Source of the DNA: Pyrrhosoma nymphula
Lineage: Eukaryota > Arthropoda > Insecta > Odonata > Coenagrionidae
DNA: 64,000 nt
Direction of reading: 5' to 3'
Assembly (NCBI GenBank): GCA_963573305.1
Contig: OY754335.1
Coordinates: 49,807,985-49,871,984 of the forward strand
Positions 24,601-36,379 of this stretch are shown in pieces. The position numbers and the translations under genes were made by a program. Position 1 is the stretch's first letter. Each line of letters starts with the position of its first letter. The notes below the pieces were generated by a model, which was not told the origin of the DNA, did not search any database, and worked only from the letters and a program-made list of their open reading frames with translations.

Positions 24601-24889
24601 TGCTGTTAGCTTAAACTAGGTAACCTACATGAAAGGTAGATTCAGATTTAACAATACTACCAATCAACTTCTAAGGAAAATGAAAACATTTAATTATATT
24701 CCAGCTTTAATGGTGCATTATAACAGTCTTTTATCGGTTATACATTAATATTTATGCATACAATGTGCGTATAGTTGAGAAATGGCACAACTCAATAAAA
24801 ATAAACGAATCTTAAAAGTAGTACTTCTGAGTGAACTAGAGCGAAAGGAATGAGACTTGTGAAAAGGAACGAAACGGGCCTTAACTTCT

Positions 24890-25000
24890 ACACACAGCAC
24901 GCAATTAGGCACCGGGATTCCACAGGAAAACCGCCACAGCCGGGACTCAAACCCGGACCACCACAATAACCTAATACCTTTAGAAAAGTGTAGCGCAAGG
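24890..25000 (-). mobile_element. tRNA-derived SINE fragment
   Basis: On the minus strand GGTTTGAGTCC (a box B variant) sits in a T-stem CCGGG/CCCGG at about 24932-24952. The segment after it (GGCGGTTTTCCTGTGGAATC) resembles the body of the SINE at 47270-47420. Box A is not clear. Confidence 0.6.
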
Positions 25001-25282
25001 TAGGAAAGGGTGAAGGTAAGAAACAACTCACCCATACAGGGCATGCATGAAACTTCATCTTAAACTGGAAAACTTCAGTCCAATAAAAAATGTGAAATAT
25101 TATTATTAGTTTCCGTTATTAGAATTTCCTTCGAGGGAACGGCGTGAAGCAAGTGAGAAAGTTAAAGTTTTAAATATGTACCTACCTACAGGGAATTACT
25201 GAGAAATTCGATTATAAAACATAGTTTCTCGTCGTTTTTATTTCTATATTTAATTCATTCTTCATGAAACTTATCTGAAGTA

Positions 25283-25497
25283 AAAGTAAAAATTAGATGC
25301 TACTTTGCTCTGGTTACACCGCATGTAGAATACGTCACGAGAATTTGGGACCATGCGCAGAAATATTTAGTTAAGGAAGTAAACGAAATACAAAGGGAAA
25401 CCGCGCGCTTTGCTAAAAAGTACAAGAAGCGTGAAGAAAGTTTCATAGAGTTGATGGAATGATTCGGTTGGTAAACGTTAAGAGACTCATGAAGATA
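25283..25497 (+). pseudogene. Older LINE ORF2 C-terminal fragment, 5' part
   Basis: The decayed plus-strand frame reads CYFALVTPHVEYVTRIWD and ETARFAKKYKKREES. This parallels the C-terminal region after the RT domain of the intact-frame copy at 25506-25942 but carries stops and substitutions. It is interrupted at 25497 by the younger copy and appears to resume at 26061, so the two parts once formed one element. Confidence 0.7.
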
Positions 25498-26060
25498 GGC
25501 TAGGATTCGTCAAGCGTATTGTGGGAAGATTTTCAGATGAAAAAGTAAAAGAGAGGTGCTATTTCGCACTCGTCCGGCCACACCTTGAATATGCAGCGAG
25601 CATATTGGATCCGGTGCAGAAAGACTTAATCCGGGAACTTAATAAAATACAAAGGAAAGCTGCGCGATTCGTCAAAAACTGCTACGGGCGTACAGACAGC
25701 GTTACACAGATGTTAAACGAATTAGGCTGGGAGCCGCTAGAGACTCGGAGGCTGCGCGCTAGGCTTAGATTACTTGAGCAATTAAGAATAGATATCTTTA
25801 AGAGCGACACGGAGAACATCATATTAGAACCCCACTATATTTCCAGGCCCGACAGAAACGATAAATTAAGAGAGATATTTTGCCGGACGGATAGGTATGG
25901 GAATTCGTTTTTCCCCCGAACAATAAGGGACTTTAATACCTAAATGCAAGGCGTAATTTCATTAGAGCGTTTCCTTTTTATATGTAAACGGCTGGTGTCC
26001 TAACGCCCCCCGCCACACGCCTATTGAGGCGGCTTGCGGGGTAGAATGTAGATGTAGATA
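25498..26060 (+). mobile_element. Younger LINE 3' fragment nested in the older copy
   Basis: A 5'-truncated CR1/jockey-type LINE. An open frame (25506-25942, LGFVKRIVGRFSDEKVKERC onward) is followed by a 3' UTR with a strong hairpin CCCCGC...GCGGGG (26008-26041) and the tail TGTAGATGTAGATA. AAGATA at 25492-25497 and 26061-26066 flanks it and is a plausible short target-site duplication. Sequence of the older copy resumes directly after it. Confidence 0.7.
25506..25943 (+). pseudogene. LINE reverse transcriptase ORF, C-terminal part (truncated but open)
   Basis: About 145 residues remain open up to the stop at 25941-25943. The sequence matches the region after the RT catalytic domain in CR1/jockey-type LINE ORF2 proteins: CYFALVRPHLEYAA, then IQRKAARFV, ELGWEPLETRR and LREIFCRTDRYGNSFFPR. 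The RT active-site motif (YADD) and the endonuclease are absent because of 5' truncation. Lack of stops compared with the flanking older copy suggests a more recent insertion. It cannot be functional by itself. Confidence 0.75.
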
Positions 26061-26383
26061 AAGATACTCTCTAGGCTTAGATAACTTGAAAAATTTCGAT
26101 CTGGCGAATTTGAGTACGACACGAAGAATATTATTTTATCCCTGCACAATATCTCTAGAACTGATTGAGGTGACAAAATAAGAAAGATACACTGCCGAAC
26201 TGATACGTAAGAAGATTCCTTCTTTCCTCGCACCAATAGTGATTATAACAAAAACAGCGTGATGCTCACGTTAGACCCATCGCTAAAATACGATCCACCT
26301 CTGTCTTCTCCCCCTTCCTTTTCCCTATTATCCCCCGCCCACTTTTGGATGGATGGTGTCCTAACACCTCTTGCCGTTCTGGC
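26061..26383 (+). pseudogene. Older LINE ORF2 C-terminal fragment, 3' part
   Basis: After the nested insertion the frame continues TLSRLR, FEYDTKNIILSLHNISRTD, KIRKIHCRTDT and SFFPRTNSDYN. This parallels the end of the younger copy with several stops. A decayed 3' UTR follows, with GGTGTCCTAACACC near 26355. Confidence 0.65.
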
Positions 26384-26418
26384 TAATACTCCCAATATTA
26401 AATCTATTGGGAGTATTA
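26384..26418. repeat. Perfect 14-bp inverted repeat, 7-nt loop
   Basis: TAATACTCCCAATA (26384-26397) pairs exactly with 26405-26418. It sits where the older LINE 3' hairpin would be expected. It may be a chance or secondary structure; a role as terminator is not implied. Confidence 0.6.
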
Positions 26419-26724
26419 TACAAGTAAAATACTGAATCAGGCAAACAAGGAGTGATAACCTTTTTTTAATTTTTCACTGACTTCTTTATACCTCTTAGAA
26501 AAATATGGTAACCTTTCTGTTCTAAGCTTTCTTGCATAGGAATTATTTCAGAAAAGTAACAACCAAACTTCATAGCCCATTATCTAGCAGAAACAGTGAT
26601 GTTGCGGTTTTTATTACTACTGTTATTAATGAGGCTTAAACTATCGGCTATGATATAGAAAAATACTTCAAGATCACAGAGATTTGTGATTGTAACAATA
26701 TGTTCTCACACACAGGTGGTAATT

Positions 26725-26800
26725 GGAGTTAATTTGCGAGCCGCCACGGAGTGTTCCTTTGTGGCGGCTCGCAGTGTAGTATGGAGATGTAGAAAAGGTA
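26725..26800 (+). mobile_element. LINE 3' terminal hairpin
   Basis: GCGAGCCGCCAC (26736-26747) pairs perfectly with GTGGCGGCTCGC (26761-26772), loop 13 nt, followed by GTATGGAGATGTAG. This is the 3' end structure of the LINE group with a GATGTA tail, in its most stable form here. Confidence 0.6.
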
Positions 26801-27298
26801 TTGAAAAATTTTCAAAGATGGTCTCTTATAAGACTAATGAAATATCGCGCGCAAATCACCTTGACTGCTGGGAAAGGCCCAAAGGGTCTGGGGAAAGATT
26901 AAAGAAGAGAAGTATATGAAAAAGAATGAGGAAATATATAAAAATAAGAGAGAGAAAAGAGGTTTGGATATAAAGTTTTTGAGGCTAAATAGAAGAGATA
27001 TTTGCCAGATCGTATGAACATAAAGTGTTGCAGCCGGAATAAATCTAAAATCTACAGTTCAATTTTTAGCCTAATGAATAAAATATTTATGTAATTTCCA
27101 AGGAAATTTAAAAAAATGTATAATTTAATATCTGAAAAAATACGCATTTAAGGGTAGCACTTCAGATGAGAAAATGTTAACAGATGTAAACTGCCATAAT
27201 ATTTCCGATATGTAGTTTGAATGTCAACTCAGCAATGTTTGAAAATAGCCATCAAGTGATTTTTTCAAATGCGCAAAAATATTTTTTACATTTCTGAG

Positions 27299-27765
27299 TT
27301 AAAAAGGGTCTTTTAAGTTGAGTTGCACCTTTCGGCTCACAGGGATGATGTCACTCGTTCTTTGTACCCTTCGGCATTGGGCATCATTACAGCATGCAGG
27401 GAGAAAGCCGTTTGGAAATAAAAAATACAACCCCGACATTGGTTCGACTTGCACTGAGCATGCATCAATTTCATTCCTGAACTGAGAGAGAAACACAACA
27501 TTATACCTTAAGCTTTCATAAGAACTCCCACCAACGAGCAGAAAGTGTCTACCCACTGGGGTTGTGTTATTGTATTTCGTTCAAGAGGGTCTAAGTATAT
27601 CACTCTTGCGTCGGGAGAAAAATATAACTAGTTAAAAATAGTCTATTTATTTTTGACACTATTCATTCCCTGCAATGGTTTCAAACTAATTTCATGTTTC
27701 AACTTCGCTCTTCCATCCAAGATTTTAGTGAGCTTAGATTCGATATCAGCAGTGAAAAAAAAATG
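27299..27765. repeat. Dispersed repeat R27, copy 1
   Basis: Shares ordered blocks with 32610-32900 and 33120-33625: TTGAGTTGCAC near the start, GATGTCAC, GGAAATA, TATTTCGTTCAAGAGGGTCTA (copies 1 and 3), TTCCCTG and CATGTTTCAACTT. Non-coding; the family is not recognised. Confidence 0.6.
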
Positions 27766-28389
27766 TTGTTCTCCCTGAAAAGTTATCATTTCACAAAATT
27801 CGCCTCATTACCTTCGATACGACGGTATTTTTGTTAACTACATCCAAGTTCTAAGAGAGCGAGCGGATGGACGTGGACGTCAGAGGTACGATCACGGATC
27901 TTTCCTGCGAGTTGTCGCTAATGATATCCAAAACGCGAACGTGTATTGTTGCAAACTGTTCTCAGTTACAGTTCCTGCGATTCGCTCCACTAATGCAAGA
28001 ACAGTGATTTTTAAGGAACCGGCGTGTTTTGGAGAACATTTATCACATTTTTATTATTCTTGAGACCCTTAAAAATATTACGATAGCGGTAACGCACACG
28101 CTATATATATCCGTAGGTAATCACGCGTTTTCTCTATACCCACATACGCTTTTTCCACAATGCACCCCACTTGAATAAATAAAATGCGAAACCTTCTGCA
28201 ATCGGAAAAACAAGAGAGTGGTGAGCATTTCGAATAAGATTAGGAGACAATGCTGCGACAAATACGTTTCCGTGGGCAAGCGTGGCAGGAGGAAACTTAT
28301 AGTTTTAGCCCAAGGGGCGATGGATTTTTATGGGTGTTTATAAAAAAAGGACGTTAAGAATAAGCGTGTTGTATGATCTAGTGTCGGCG

Positions 28390-28900
28390 TGGGAGGAGTT
28401 TTTGAGGAAGGGGAAGTCCGCCCCATAAGAGGCGATTCCGTGGTGGTTTCCAGTCAGGAGGAGTAGGAGGATGAGAGAGAGGTAGGAGGGGGGAGGTAAG
28501 TCAAAGATGAGGGAGAGGTAGGCCTCTCCTCTCCGTTTGAGGTGTTCAGCGTGTTGGCCCGAGGGCAGCGTGTTCTACGAGGGGAAGGGCAGTCTAAAGG
28601 TAGGATGGGAGGGAGGTTTTAGTCGGCGGTGTGGGAGGGAAAGACTGTGGGAACCAAGGCCTGCCCCGGCCGACGTCTGGGAGATGGCGGAGGGGAAGTG
28701 GCAGAGGGTGAAGGGTCAGTCCGGAGGGGAGGTATGCATTGGAAGGAGCTTGCAGGTGAGGGTGTGAGGAGGAGGAGAGGAAGAAGATAAGGTCGGTTCT
28801 GAAGAGGTGTGGGGAGGTCGGGACAAAGGGGGTGTGCGGCGAGTTGTTGCGCGGGCGGAATTGAGAACGTCCCACCTCGGCGGCAGTCAACGGTTTATTT
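28390..28900. other. Purine-rich, GC-rich stretch
   Basis: Strongly G/A-rich on the plus strand with many GGAGG and GAGAGAGG runs. Overlapping long frames (28537-28767 plus, 28594-28890 minus) follow from this composition. Nothing identifies a gene; a Pol II promoter-proximal CpG-rich region or transposon UTR remains possible. Confidence 0.35.
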
Positions 28901-29179
28901 GCCGCGAAAAAAAAATAAAACGGGCACGCGGTGAAGGTTTATTTATGGGTAGCGGAAGTCTTTAAGGTTCAATTCGCGAGAGATTTTTTTCTTCTCACAC
29001 TAGAGACCAAATTCAAACTCGGTTTTTCAATTTAAACAGATATTTGAAATATGAAATAAATGCAGTATTATTTACGACGCAAAAACATTGTTTAATATGT
29101 TTGAACTTCCTAGTATTACTAAATAGATACATATATAAGGATTTAACTTGATTTAGGTATTCGTTTCAAGCCGTTCGTT

Positions 29180-29382
29180 GAAAGCGAATTCACATCTGGA
29201 GTATTTTTGCTTACTTTTTATGGAAAACAATGTAGTGAGTTATACGTTTTATTTAGTAAGGTTACATTTACGATATTCTCAGTGCTAAATTACTGGCGCT
29301 GCGTGTGACAACATTTGCTCATATTTTTAATTATCTATGTCTCTCTAGAGCACACAGCCGTACTATTTCCCATGCTAGAAAA
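29180..29382. repeat. Direct repeat, copy 1 of 2 (with 31600-31810)
   Basis: About 180 bp ending CATGCTAGAAAA is nearly identical to 31631-31810, including TTACTTTTTATGGAAAACAA and AAATTACTGGCGCTGCGTG. Same orientation, about 2.4 kb apart. Not coding in a consistent frame. Confidence 0.75.
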
Positions 29383-29659
29383 GCCTCCTACTGTTCGATT
29401 AATATTTCGAAGTGTAGTACAATAAGTAGCTGATATTGATCTACGCATCATTTGAAACCTAATATTTTCCCATTATTTTTGGCCAAACCCATGGAATTTT
29501 ATGGGTAGTGATATTTTGCTCAAACTACTACTTATAAGAAGGTGAGTTTTTTCATGCAGAACTAGCAGTAAGATATGTTTTTTTTTGTCAAATCTATATC
29601 TGTATTTTATTGTTTTGTTTGACATGATTTATGTCTTTTATCTTTTAAAAGTTTATTTA

Positions 29660-29942
29660 TTTTTTTAAATTGTGGCCTGACGGTGGTTTATATGGGCTTC
29701 CATCCGTCCGTAAGGACAGATGCCCGGGGGTAACCTCTCCCGTAGGTAATATTGTTATTGTTATCCCGCAACTATCTATTGAAAGATGTCTCACCCTGCA
29801 GAGACAAATGGCAATAGTGGGGTCCACAGTTGCGTTTGTTTTCTATTTTGTAGTTGTTGTTTCATTATTTTGCGGGGTTTTTATATCGTTTCTCCTGTAA
29901 TGCAAATGCGGAAATAAACCCCTTTTGAATTGAATATAATCA
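29660..29942 (+). mobile_element. LINE-type 3' end with TTGAA tail
   Basis: A GC-richer stretch (CCGTCCGTAAGGACAGATG and CCCGGGGGTAACCTCTCCCG) ends in GGAAATAAACCCCTTTTGAATTGAAT-like sequence, with a polyadenylation-type AATAAA and the start of a TTGAA-repeat tail. This layout is usual for non-LTR element 3' ends. No ORF part is retained. Confidence 0.45.
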
Positions 29943-29960
29943 AGTTAATTTCAATTAAAT

Positions 29961-30225
29961 AATAAAATAATGACGGTGAAAGTATCTAAATTTATATGTT
30001 TGAAATGACTATAAGTTAAATTTATGAAAATATACTTTTTGTAATTTTTAGGTAACTAAACATTTTATGTATTATGTAACCATGAAATAAAAAAAATAAT
30101 TGGCAGTGAAAGTATCTCAATTTACAAATTTGAAATGATTATATGTTAAATTTATAAAAAAAAACTTTTTTTAAGTTTTAGGTGACTAAACATTTGATGT
30201 ATACGCGTAACCATATGTAAACTAC
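29961..30225. repeat. Tandem duplication, period 130 bp
   Basis: GGTGAAAGTATCT at 29974 recurs 130 bp later as CAGTGAAAGTATCTC at 30104, with TTTGAAATGA, GTTAAATTTAT and CTAAACATTT in register. Two copies. Non-coding. Confidence 0.7.
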
Positions 30226-31544
30226 TTAATGCAATACGTAAATGTTAATTAGGAACCTGCCAACAAACCTTAGGTTTGGCAGGAACGTAATGTTTTTCTA
30301 TAATTTTATTATTAAATATGATGTCACCATGCTGTTATTTGTGGTAAATTCAATTTTGTAGTGAAGAGTTGAATCCCTACAGGCCACAATTGTCTTTGCC
30401 CGTGCCCAGGGACACATAGACCCACAAATGTGATAAAATCTAATCAAGAGACCTACACAGTACGTGACCGCGTCTATCTCTGAGAATGGTATGGCATATC
30501 TGCAGCAAAAGCACGCGCGCTGATCTCCGGAAACATTTTGAAAAATTGTCTCTTTTATAATTCCTCTTGCGCTAGCGTGCAAAATATTAGTAAATTATTC
30601 ATTCATTATCATAGGTACTATACCAACTTAATCGTCGAATCTTTAACTTCCTTACCTATAACCTCTGCCGTCCCCCTACCATCATTCCGAAGACCTCTAT
30701 AACGTTGTCTTATGATTTTATTCTCAAAATTAAATCTCTTTAAAAATTTTGCTTCTTCAGCTTCCCCATAGTAAGTCAAAATTTTCTATTATACACTTCC
30801 ACTCTCTTCACTCATTCAAATTTAAAAATAATTAAATAGAGCCTAGAGGTTTAGGGTCAATGCAATGAATTAAATGCAATTTTCCAGAGACTTATTGAAA
30901 ATATGCCAATTTATCTGTGACCTCAGTCCTCAAACAACTTGCAAAAACGTTTCCGATTGTTTTTGTATTAATGAAAAACATTTGAAATTGCAATCGACAG
31001 CAATCCTGGTCGATCATTGCCAAGTATTGATAAAGTGTGGTGTCTTAATTATCAGGTAAATTTCTTACCAAATCAAATTTTTCAATGATCACGCGTAAAC
31101 GTTTAAAATTCAAGAAACTCTGACTTCTTTATTGCCAACTAACTTCATAGCTGTAGAAGCAGGTATTATGAGCAAACAAAATGTCAAACAAAATTATAAT
31201 GACTTAATGCAAAAATGGTTACTAAATTTTACTGCTACGTAACGCTGATGACGTAATGTTTTCACTGTTAATTTGGAATCCTCTGTACAAGAGTAAGAGG
31301 GTAAAAGTAGAGTAAAAATATAGGGACATGTGCAAATTTGACATACGAAAGCTATATCGTAATACTTGGTCCAGAGGTTTTTTCAGTCAGTTGATGATGG
31401 CAGGCGCTCATCGTTGTCACAAAATAAGCATTTGGAAATAGAAAAAAAACATAAACAATTAGAAGACCTCATTTATTGAAATGCGATATATATTGGTCAA
31501 AAACTCTGCTACACTTTTAACATCATCACCTGTCGTGTCAAAAA
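30226..31544. other. Non-coding sequence, no feature seen
   Basis: AT-rich. Short frames at 30298-30582 (minus) and 30874-31059 (plus) have no recognisable motif. Confidence 0.35.
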
Positions 31545-32055
31545 TGATTTAATCATTCCAATAAGTCGAAAAACAAACATTAATTCAGCTTGTGGTTAAC
31601 CCTTACACTTAAACGAACGTATTCTGATCAGTGTTTTTTGTTTACTTTTTATGGAAAACAATGCAGTGAGTTATACGTTTTTTTAGTAAGGTTACATACG
31701 ATATACTCAGTGCTAAATTACTGGCGCTGCGTGCGACAACATTTGCTCATATTTTTAATTATCAATATCTCTCTAGAGCACACAGCCGTACTATGTCCCA
31801 TGCTAGAAAAAAATGCTCCAATGATATACTTTACAAATGATTCAACCCTTCTAATAGTTCGAAACTCAAATAGGCATTCATGTTGAGATTAACTCTTACA
31901 CATTTATGAGTAAATTTCTATTAATATAGTCAGTGACATTATTAAAAAATGATTCAATCCTTCCAATAGATCGTAACTTAAAAATACATTCAGTTTGACG
32001 TTTACCTTTACATTTTTACGAATGCATTTGAACAGTATATTTGGTGATATTCTGT
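31545..32055. repeat. Three ~100-bp repeat units interrupted by the 31.6-kb direct repeat
   Basis: Units start near 31545, 31838 and 31948 with AAATGATTYAAYC and continue through a CATTCAG...TTWACCYTTACA block. The first two are separated by copy 2 of the 180-bp direct repeat (31631-31810). A tandem array expanded or was invaded. Confidence 0.55.
31600..31810. repeat. Direct repeat, copy 2 of 2 (with 29180-29382)
   Basis: Near-identical to 29201-29382. Differences are small (for example CATTTACGATATTCTC versus CATACGATATACTC). Confidence 0.75.
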
Positions 32056-32058
32056 CAG

Positions 32059-32580
32059 TTAGGCCACCGAATATTCCGTGAGCATTTGAGGAACATACAT
32101 CCAGAATCTAGGCCCTAACTCAGTCGCAGAAATATCTGGCAGTAACCGCGGGGGGCAGACTGAAGACTGGCCAGTCTGGATGACTGGCAGAACGGGAGGC
32201 AAATGGAACAGAATACCTTTGGCCGGCTTGAATAGTCTGGGAACCGAATCCTCAGATGTCCCCCTCACTGTAACCTCCCGCGGAGAACTACCCAAAAGTG
32301 AGGCCGACGCACGAACCTCTAACTCCTGGACCCACGTCCCGAAAGATTTTCTTTCCACCTCGAATGCTTTTGTTCGTGTCCCTCCCCCCCAACCCTTGGC
32401 TCCCAAACCACCGTCCCTCTCCGCCAGAGGCATTCACATTGATTCCCTTCGACGATCGGTCAAATTCTTTTCCGCTCGGATTGGTCATTTATATCGATAT
32501 ATCGCGCGTCCACACGTACGTGTCTGCCTCTCTCTGACTTCGTTTCGGATTCTTCCCCAGCGTCAGGATGTCCTGTAGGG
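32059..32580. other. CpG-rich stretch with open frames on both strands
   Basis: A 132-codon plus frame (32180-32578) and a 124-codon minus frame (32059-32433) overlap. Neither matches a family and both are rich in P, S, R and G. This most likely reflects composition. It is kept as an uncertain region. Confidence 0.3.
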
Positions 32581-32609
32581 ATGGGGATTTTGAAGGGAAA
32601 GGGTGGGCT

Positions 32610-32900
32610 CTCTTTAAGTTGAGTTGCACTTTTCCACTCGCAGGGGTGATGTCACAAGTTCTTCCAACCCTTCGAATTTGGTGATTATTAATGCATGTAT
32701 GGAGTAAGCCCGTTGGAAATAAAGAAAAGAAGATATTTAAATTTTTTTAGACTGGAAGGAGGTAACAATCGATGTCTCGATCGTTTCCCCCTTTGAGGTG
32801 TCGATTGATACCAGAAGTATTCTTAAAAACCTAATATGAACGAGTAGAAAGTGTCACACAACTGGGATTGTATCGGTGTATTATGTTACAAATACCTAAT
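32610..32900. repeat. Dispersed repeat R27, copy 2
   Basis: Starts AAGTTGAGTTGCACTTTTC and contains GGGGTGATGTCAC and TTGGAAATAAA in the order seen in copies 1 and 3; more diverged in its second half. Confidence 0.55.
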
Positions 32901-33119
32901 TTATACCATTTATATATCCCTCTTATTTATATATGTATTTATACTCTGTATATACCCCTTAATATATTAGTCCTTTTGTTCCCCATATTCCTTTATTCCC
33001 AGCCAAGGATTCAACCTTATATTATGTATTAAGGTTGATCGATATCGCGTTTCTTTCCTCCTTCACGATATCGAGCGATTATTCCCCAGACTCAAGATGT
33101 CGTGGAGTGATAGGGGTTT

Positions 33120-33625
33120 TGAAGGGGCGGGTGGGATCTCTTGAGTTGCACATTTCGACTCTGGAGTAATGTCACTTGTTCATCCGGCCCTTCTACTTTG
33201 GTGGTTATTATTTTATGCATGGAGGGAGCAAGTCGGTTGGAAATACAGATAAAAAAACATCTCAACATTGGTTCTATAGATTTAACATTGGGCACCGAAC
33301 ATATATGGATTGAATTAATGAGCCAAGAGAAATAGACAAGATTATACCTAAGGTATTCCTAAGAAATCCCACAAACGAATAGAAAGTGTCACATGACTAG
33401 TGTTGTGTCAGTGTATTTCGTTCAAGAGGGTCTAATTTCTATCAATCCTGCGCAGGGAGTAAAATATAAGTCGTTCATATCAGTCTTCTAATTTTTCGGT
33501 ACTCTTTATTCCCTGTTATGTTATCAAACTTATATCATGTTTCAACTTTGCTCTTCTAATGCCTTCTTGCCATCCAAAATTTTTGTGCGCTTAGATGTGA
33601 TGATTGAATACCCCTAAATAGCTTT
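33120..33625. repeat. Dispersed repeat R27, copy 3
   Basis: Collinear with 27299-27765: TTGAGTTGCAC, GTTGGAAATA, TTTCGTTCAAGAGGGTCTAA and TCATGTTTCAACTTTGCTC. Copies 2 and 3 lie about 500 bp apart in the same orientation. Confidence 0.6.
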
Positions 33626-34776
33626 AAAAATATAGAATTTGGCGTCAAATGATACAATTTAAGTTGAGGTACTGACATACCCATTTCCCATTCATCCAAG
33701 CTCCAAGGAGAAGGGAAAATAATTTAGTTAATAATCAACAATGATTCAGTGAATTGACCATTGAAAAGCACGAATGAACGAAGTTGAGAACTGAGAAATA
33801 GATATTATGTAACAACCACTAGTAGAGTGACGAATTCAAAATTTATAAGAAGCTAAAGAATTAGGTGAGCATGGAAACCACACAGTCATCGATAGCATTC
33901 TGCATAAAAAGCGTAAAATAAGAAGATACGCAAGGAGAATGGAAGATGAGGGACGTAGTAATGGTTCTCCATAACGCGTGAATGACTTATCCAATAGCCA
34001 ATTCTCTATTAGAAATGTAAGAAACTCATACATTTGAATGGAATTTGATAGTTTTAGATTTGATTCGAGCTTGAATCGAGACAAATGCTCTGTCCCGAAA
34101 TATTCAAAGTATTAGAATGACAGTCACTCAAATTCCGAACCTTAGAATGGCATAATAAAACCTACGAAAGAGCGGATTGCATTTTTTTCCATGAATCAGA
34201 TTTGTCATCAAAGTGCTCTATATTTATTGTACGGAAATGTATGCATTAACTTCTGCTCAGTAAGTTTCGCTGATTTTTCACAACCTCCTTTCAGTATTTT
34301 TTTTGCTGTGGTTTTTTTTTGCCTAGGAAGCCAGCCTGCCATCCTTACGTTTAACCCATAAGTGAATTCATCTTTCGCGAACTTACTTTTTTATACAGCT
34401 GTGTATGTTTTTGTACTTAACGTCACTGTACACAAGCATTCTAAAGTATGCTAGTAAAAATATTCCTTTTAATTTGTCATTCTCGGTTTTACCATTTTTT
34501 CGGTCGGTTTTGGGTCACGTACTGTATTCCTAACAAATTGAAACTTCCTAACTCACCTGTAAGTCCTTAAAAAAGCAGTGAATAACAGATGGATATTAAT
34601 GAATTAATTATAATAGATTTTTAATGATAGTGTGTCAAAATAAGAAGCTGAAAGCAGAAATTAGGCTATAGGGAGGGGTGATTGAACATGTGAAATCCTT
34701 CAACGGCCTTGGAAGCTTCCAGACATGGGATGGAAGAAGTACAATGGACATCAATCAAGTGAAGTATAGCTCAAAC
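33626..34776. other. Non-coding sequence, no feature seen
   Basis: AT-rich. Nothing recognisable. Confidence 0.35.
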
Positions 34777-36150
34777 TATAATAATAATAATATAATTTAT
34801 TGTTCACAGATTGTTACATCCGATTTGAACATATTATTAAAGAACAGTTTATAGCTCAGCAATCATATTTATGTTAAGCATGGTAATTAAATTGAAATCC
34901 TAAACAAAAATATAACAACGAGTTTACAAACATTTTCATAGTGCATGGAATTCATACTGATGAAATTCATATTTGCTTTTAATATTCTGTCTCATTTTAT
35001 TATATCGTTCACAGTTTAATTTCTAAGCACAGAACAAGAAATGAAGCTTGTTAAAAAATGAAAATATACAATAAATGATAATATACAACACAATGTAAAA
35101 CATGTATTAATGAATGTACAACATTGAAAATATGAATTAGTTTGGGCTATTTAGAAATAGGTATAATTGTTTTTTGAAAAATTTCAGGGATGAAGAGTCT
35201 TTGATTAGTTTGGGAAGATTGTTTCATGTTTGTGATGCAGCTACGGTAAATGACCTTTGAAAAGCTGTGGACCGATAATGGGATACATGAAGATAGTCGG
35301 GTTCCGCTCTCGTAACAACATTAGGCATTATTGTTCTCTTAGGGAAGAATCCAATGATGTACTGAGGTTCATTTTTTTTAAGTAAAGAAAACATGAAACA
35401 TGAAAATTTAAATTTTCTTCTCGTTTTGATGTCCATCCAGGAAAGTTTGTTGATGTAAGGCGTTATATGTTCATCTCTCTTCAAGTTATATATGAATCTT
35501 ATTGAGGAGTTCATCAGGCGTTGGAGCTTACTATTAAGTTCTGCCGTAAGATCATAGAATACCAGGCAGCAGGTGTGGAAAAATTAATGAGGAGACAAGT
35601 TGACTACGCACATGGGTAGGAAATAGATTTTTGTGTAGTTTCAATTGATGGAGAGTGGCATTAACTTTATTTGAAACGAATGAAATATGATCTTTCCAAG
35701 AGAGAGTGTGGCTAAAGATGACCCCTAAGTTTTTAGCTGTATTAGAGTAGGGTATTGAGATTCCTTGGACTTCAATCTTTGGTAAATTATTAGTATTTAG
35801 TCTAGAGATAACTCTAGAGTCTAGAGCTTTTGTTTTATTACTATTTATTTAAAAAAATAGTCTTGTGCCCATGTCACAATAGCTGATACATCATCATTTA
35901 TTAATCTGATAGTTTCTGGGAAGTCGTGCGAGTGACAGTGTATATAAATTTGGAGATCATCAGCGTACATCATATATTTACATTTTTTAATACATAGAGA
36001 GAGGTCTCAAACATACAATGAAAACAGCCAAGGCCCGAGGACTGACCCTTGGGGTACTCCACTAGAGATAGACGCCCATTCAGACAAGTTACCATTGGAG
36101 TCTTTTACTGACTGGCGTCGTCCGTTTAGAAACTATGAAAGAGTTCATGC
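34777..36150 (-). pseudogene. LINE ORF2 reverse transcriptase fragment and 3' end
   Basis: On the minus strand, from about 36150 downward: FLNGRRQSV, SGVPQGSVLGP (RT motif B), YADDLQIY (the catalytic YADD box, near 35960), then a degraded thumb. The last open piece (35224-35514) reads MNSSIRFIYNLKRDEHITPY and TRRKFKFSCFMFSLL, typical of the end of jockey/CR1-like RT proteins. The segment ends in a 3' UTR with AATAAA and an (ATT)n tail at 34777-34800. Several frameshifts and stops (for example after FSLYV and FFK) and a 5' truncation show it is dead. It is a different LINE lineage from the GATGTA-tailed family. Confidence 0.8.
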
Positions 36151-36379
36151 AGAAAAATAACTTGTTTTCAAAGAAAATAGGATCACCATTAGGGAAGCAG
36201 TACCTGGAAACGTTCGTGTGGAGGATTGCGGTAAATGGGTCATAGACATGGACCATTGTAAAGCTGGGACAGAAGAGAGAGAATAGAGGATTTCGAAATG
36301 TTTTGCTGGATGCTGATGTTGAAGACCAAATGTACGGGTAAGATCAGGAACGAGGAGGTGTACAAAAGATGTATTGCTA

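Noticed and set aside
28537..28890. Protein-coding gene in the purine-rich stretch
   Set aside because: Low-complexity composition explains the open frames; no recognised domain.
32059..32580. Protein-coding gene from long overlapping frames
   Set aside because: Both strands are open in the same GC-rich stretch, with no domain or codon pattern favouring either.
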